A stretch of DNA of 8,670 nt from Kiloniellales bacterium (GTDB lineage Bacteria; Pseudomonadota; Alphaproteobacteria; Kiloniellales; JAKSDN01): contig JAKSDN010000847.1 of NCBI GenBank assembly GCA_022360075.1, forward strand, positions 1-8,670. The letters run 5' to 3'. A program made the position numbers and the translations under genes. Positions 6,070-8,670 of this stretch are shown here, piece by piece; position 1 is the stretch's first letter, and each line of letters starts with the position of its first letter. The notes below the pieces were generated by a model, which saw only the letters and a list, made by a program, of their open reading frames with translations, made no database searches and was not told the DNA's origin.

Positions 6070-7360
6070 CGGTTTCGATCTCTCTGCCGATGCCTATGGC
6101 GCGCTCCACGCGCTGATGGCCAGCTTCGCGGCGATCGGCGCCACCGCCGACGGCGGCGTCACGCGCCTGGCGGCCAGCGCGGAGGACGGCCAGGCGAGGG
6201 ATCTCCTGTGCCAGTGGCTGCGCGACCATGACTTCACCGTCAGAGTCGACGCCGTCGGCAACATCTTCGGCTGCCTGGATCTCGGTTCCGGTGCGGACGA
6301 GGGCGCCGTCTACTGCGGCTCACACATCGACAGCCAGCCGAACGGCGGACGCTTCGACGGCACCTACGGCGTGGTGGCGGCCTGCTGCGCCGCTTTGGCG
6401 GTCAGGCGGGCGATCGAGAGCGGCGCGTTCGAGCCGCGCTGTCGCTATCTCGTGGTCGTGGCCTGGACCAATGAGGAGGGCGCGCGCTTCCAGCCGAGCC
6501 TGCTCGGTAGCAGCGTCTTCACCGGAAAGCTGCCGACTGAGCAGGCGCTGGCGGTGACCGACGGTGCGGGCATCACGCTCGCGGCAGCGTTGGCGGAGAT
6601 CGGCTACCGGGGTGGCGACGCGCCGCCTCCCGATCCGGAGCACTACGTCGAGCTGCACGTCGAGCAGGGGGCAGAGCTGGAGCGCGCGGGCCGTCACGTC
6701 GGCGTCGTTACGCACTGCTGGGGTGCGCGCAAGTTCCAGACGCGCTTTTACGGCAAGCCGGATCACACCGGCCCGACGCCGATGGCGCAGCGCCGCGATG
6801 CCTTGCGCGCCGCGGGCCTGTTGATCGCCGAGGTCAGCGAGCATGCGCTGGCCTCGGACGGTCGCCTGCATGGCTCGGTTGGTCGGATCCTGGTCGAGCC
6901 CAACTCGCCGAACGTGGTGCCGCACAGTGCCACCCTTTGGGTCGAGCTGCGCGCCGGCGAGGAGCAAGTCCTGGATGACGCCGAGCGCCGCTTTCACTCG
7001 GCGCTCGACCGCATTTGCGAGACGACCGGCTGCCGCGCTGAGATCGAGCAATGCTCCAGGCGGACAGCTCAGGCCTTCGACGCCAATGGGGTCGAGTTGG
7101 CGCGCGGCGCCCTCGAAGCCGTCGGTCTCGATGCCATGGCCATGCCCACCATCGCCGGGCACGACGCCCTGGCCATCCAGGAGCGCTTTCCCGCCATTCT
7201 TCTGTTCGTGCCGAGCGTCGGCGGCGTAAGCCATTCCCCGGAGGAGTTCACCGAGAATGGCGACCTGGAGACGGGGCTGAAGGCCTTGGTCGCCGTCCTT
7301 TTCCGCCTGTTGTTCGGGGCGAAGGGAGATGCCGGCCGAGGAATTGGAGGAAGCGCATGA
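6062..7360 (+). CDS. Zn-type M20 amidase, hydantoinase/carbamoylase (allantoate amidohydrolase-like) family
   Basis: Predicted cytoplasmic hydrolase (no signal peptide) cleaving a C-N bond in an N-carbamoyl amino acid, allantoate-like ureide or related amide. It has 432 residues, the usual family length. Metal and catalytic motifs are intact and in order: GSHIDSQPNGGRFDG (86-100; H88, D99), WTNEEGARF (135-143; E138/E139), ELHVEQG (197-203; H199), GKPDHTGPTPM in the dimerisation lid (231-241), PNSPNVVPHSA (280-290), AGHDA (365-369) and GVSHSPEEFT (388-397; H391). The segment before AGHDA reads MPTI where MPSG is common, which may reflect a different substrate. ATG 6062 lies inside the regulator's last codons with GGAG seven bases upstream, and the stop overlaps the kinase start as ATGA. 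Its place after an importer suggests it processes the imported compound. Family is sure, substrate unknown. Confidence 0.93.
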   Translation: MPDGFDLSADAYGALHALMASFAAIGATADGGVTRLAASAEDGQARDLLCQWLRDHDFTVRVDAVGNIFGCLDLGSGADEGAVYCGSHIDSQPNGGRFDGTYGVVAACCAALAVRRAIESGAFEPRCRYLVVVAWTNEEGARFQPSLLGSSVFTGKLPTEQALAVTDGAGITLAAALAEIGYRGGDAPPPDPEHYVELHVEQGAELERAGRHVGVVTHCWGARKFQTRFYGKPDHTGPTPMAQRRDALRAAGLLIAEVSEHALASDGRLHGSVGRILVEPNSPNVVPHSATLWVELRAGEEQVLDDAERRFHSALDRICETTGCRAEIEQCSRRTAQAFDANGVELARGALEAVGLDAMAMPTIAGHDALAIQERFPAILLFVPSVGGVSHSPEEFTENGDLETGLKALVAVLFRLLFGAKGDAGRGIGGSA

Positions 7361-8316
7361 AAGCGATTGGTGAGGCGAGCAACGAACTGGAGCGCATGGT
7401 CGAAGATGCCATCGCTTCGGTCGGGGATTGGCAGGGGCGCGAGATCCGCTACGCGCCGGCGGCGGCCTCCGTCGTCTCGCCCATTCATCGCGCGGTGGAG
7501 AGCGCCTGCTTCGACGTGGCGGCCGGCGACGAGTCGATTTTCCTGAAGCTCCGCTATCCGGACATGGCGGAGTTCTTCGACGATACGGCCGTTGCCGAGA
7601 GTACCCGCCTGGCGGCGGAGTCCGGCGTCGCCCCCTCGCTGCGCCACAGCGATCCAGCCCGCGGCCTGCTCGCGCTCGACCGCCTCGGCGAGGGCTGGCG
7701 CTGGGGCCGGGTCGACGACTTCGCCGAACCGTCCGTGTTGGAAGCTGTCGTCAAGGCAAAGGCCAAGCTCCACGAAGGGCCGGCTTTCCCGTGTACTTCG
7801 AGCGTCTTCGAGACGATCGAACGCTATTGGCAGATGGTCGGGCGGAAGCGGGTCTCGGTGCCGGCCGACGTGCCGGCATTGCTCGCGCGAGTCCGGGAGA
7901 TCGGCGAGGCGATCAAGGCCGCCGGCGTCGATCAGCGTCCCTGTCACGGCGACGGCGTCGCCTCCAACGTCATGCTTGGCCCGGAAGGCGCGGTTCAGCT
8001 CGTCGATTTCGACATGGCGGCCAATACGGACCCGTACTACGACCTCGGCAGCCTCATGGTCGAGGCCTTCCAGTTCGCCGAGGACGCGCGCCGGATCCTG
8101 GAGATCTACGAGGGCGCATTCGTGGAGGCGCTCTACAACCGCTGCCGCCTTTACGGCATCGCCGACGATCTGATGTGGGCGCTCTGGGGCTTCATCAGCT
8201 TCGCGCAATCGCCGCGCAAGGAGGTCGAGTTCACCAAGTACGCCGAGTGGCGTTTGCTGCGCTGCCGCTGGCAGCTCGGCGACCCGGACTTCGAGCATTG
8301 GACGAGCCGGCTCTGA
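7357..8316 (+). CDS. Choline-kinase/APH-like phosphotransferase with divergent nucleotide loop
   Basis: Predicted small-molecule kinase of the aminoglycoside phosphotransferase/choline kinase (LicA-like) fold, 319 residues. ATG 7357 overlaps the amidase stop (ATGA) and has GGAGG six bases upstream. Catalytic features: Lys64 in IFLKLRYP (ATP anchoring), the Brenner motif HGDGVASN (197-204; D199 catalytic base, N204 metal), and VDFD (216-219; D217 metal, equivalent to DFG) followed by DPYYDLG. Where kinases of this group carry a glycine-rich loop (GGGISN in the next gene), this protein reads AAASVVS (35-41). Catalytic residues are therefore kept but the phosphate-binding loop is altered. It shares the DW-x-G-x-E-x-x-Y-x-P segment with the downstream gene, so the two are tandem paralogues. 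Substrate is unknown. It may be an active but divergent kinase, or a partner of the next protein. Confidence 0.85.
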   Translation: MKAIGEASNELERMVEDAIASVGDWQGREIRYAPAAASVVSPIHRAVESACFDVAAGDESIFLKLRYPDMAEFFDDTAVAESTRLAAESGVAPSLRHSDPARGLLALDRLGEGWRWGRVDDFAEPSVLEAVVKAKAKLHEGPAFPCTSSVFETIERYWQMVGRKRVSVPADVPALLARVREIGEAIKAAGVDQRPCHGDGVASNVMLGPEGAVQLVDFDMAANTDPYYDLGSLMVEAFQFAEDARRILEIYEGAFVEALYNRCRLYGIADDLMWALWGFISFAQSPRKEVEFTKYAEWRLLRCRWQLGDPDFEHWTSRL

Positions 8317-8332
8317 CAGGGGAGGCGCCGAC

Positions 8333-8670
8333 ATGATCCGCAAGACTCTGGGGCAGGGAACGACGCCAGCCGAGAAGGACATCGAGGCGGTTCTGGCGCG
8401 CGTCGACGACTGGAACGGCGCCGAGCTGTCCTACGAGCCGGTCGGCGGCGGCATCAGCAACGCCAACTGGCGCGTCCACCTGGCCGGTCGGGAGATCTCC
8501 TATTTCGTCAAGGTTCCCGGCAAGGGCACCGAGCGTTTCATCGACCGCGCCGCCGCGCACGATGCCAGCGTCAAGGCCCATGCGGCCGGCGTCGGGGCCA
8601 AGGTCTGCGGTTTCCTCGCGGACTCCGGCGTCGAGATCTTCGAGTTTATGGACGGCATGCGCACCTCGAC
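8333..8670 (+). CDS. Second choline-kinase-like phosphotransferase, 3'-truncated by window end
   Basis: N-terminal part (112 residues) of a second phosphotransferase. ATG 8333 is preceded by AGGGGAGG with 8-base spacing, 16 bases after the stop of the first kinase, and the frame is open to the window edge. Visible features: DDWNGAELSYEPV leading into the glycine-rich loop GGGISN (38-43) and NWRV, then YFVKVPGKGTERFIDR (57-72) with the ATP-anchoring Lys60, and the hinge-like FEFMDGMR (103-110). The PGKGTE-x-FIDR stretch is characteristic of LicA/choline-kinase-like proteins. The catalytic HxDxxxxN motif would lie beyond the window. It is homologous to the upstream gene but, unlike it, has an intact nucleotide loop. 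Substrate unknown: choline-like amino alcohols, sugars and hydroxy-amino acids are all within reach of the superfamily. Confidence 0.85.
   Translation, partial: MIRKTLGQGTTPAEKDIEAVLARVDDWNGAELSYEPVGGGISNANWRVHLAGREISYFVKVPGKGTERFIDRAAAHDASVKAHAAGVGAKVCGFLADSGVEIFEFMDGMRTS

Noticed and set aside
7459..7479. First kinase as a pseudogene because of its altered glycine loop
   Set aside because: The frame is intact, length is normal, HxDxxxxN and the DFG-like Asp are kept, and it has a good ribosome binding site with a coupled start.
7069..8382. Long open frame on the - strand opposite the amidase end and first kinase (437 codons)
   Set aside because: It crosses the boundaries of two well-supported + strand genes and has shadow-like composition.

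Overview
The window reads as one continuous + strand operon from a high-GC proteobacterium. Codon third positions are strongly G/C, GTG starts are used, genes overlap by a few bases, and the protein families resemble those of Alphaproteobacteria (Rhodospirillales- or Rhodobacterales-like). The taxonomic placement is an inference from style, not a database match. Both ends cut through a gene, so the operon promoter and its true end lie outside the window.

Layout: (1) 1-1488, the C-terminal bulk of a family-5 (Opp/Dpp-type) periplasmic substrate-binding protein; (2) a perfect 12-bp intercistronic hairpin at 1499-1532; (3) 1554-2534 and 2536-3459, two inner-membrane permeases of DppB and DppC type; (4) 3459-5327, one polypeptide with two fused ABC ATPase domains; (5) 5311-6069, a DeoR/GlpR-type repressor; (6) 6062-7360, a zinc-type M20 amidase of the hydantoinase/carbamoylase (allantoate amidohydrolase-like) family; (7) 7357-8316, a choline-kinase/APH-like phosphotransferase; (8) 8333-8670+, the start of a second, paralogous phosphotransferase. 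There is no gene-free stretch over about 70 bases, and I see no RNA gene, mobile element, CRISPR array or long repeat.

Proposed joint role (inference): the ABC importer brings in an amide- or ureido-containing small molecule or peptide-like compound, the cytoplasmic amidase hydrolyses it, and one or both kinases phosphorylate an alcohol group on it. DeoR-family effector domains typically sense phosphorylated sugars or intermediates, so the kinase product is a plausible inducer. The substrate cannot be named from sequence.

The most unusual features are two 'one degenerate, one canonical' pairs. In the fused ATPase, the first domain keeps Walker A but has lost the Q-loop Gln, the catalytic Glu and the switch His, while the second domain keeps all of these. 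In the kinase pair, the first enzyme has lost the glycine-rich nucleotide loop but keeps its catalytic residues, while the second has an intact loop.
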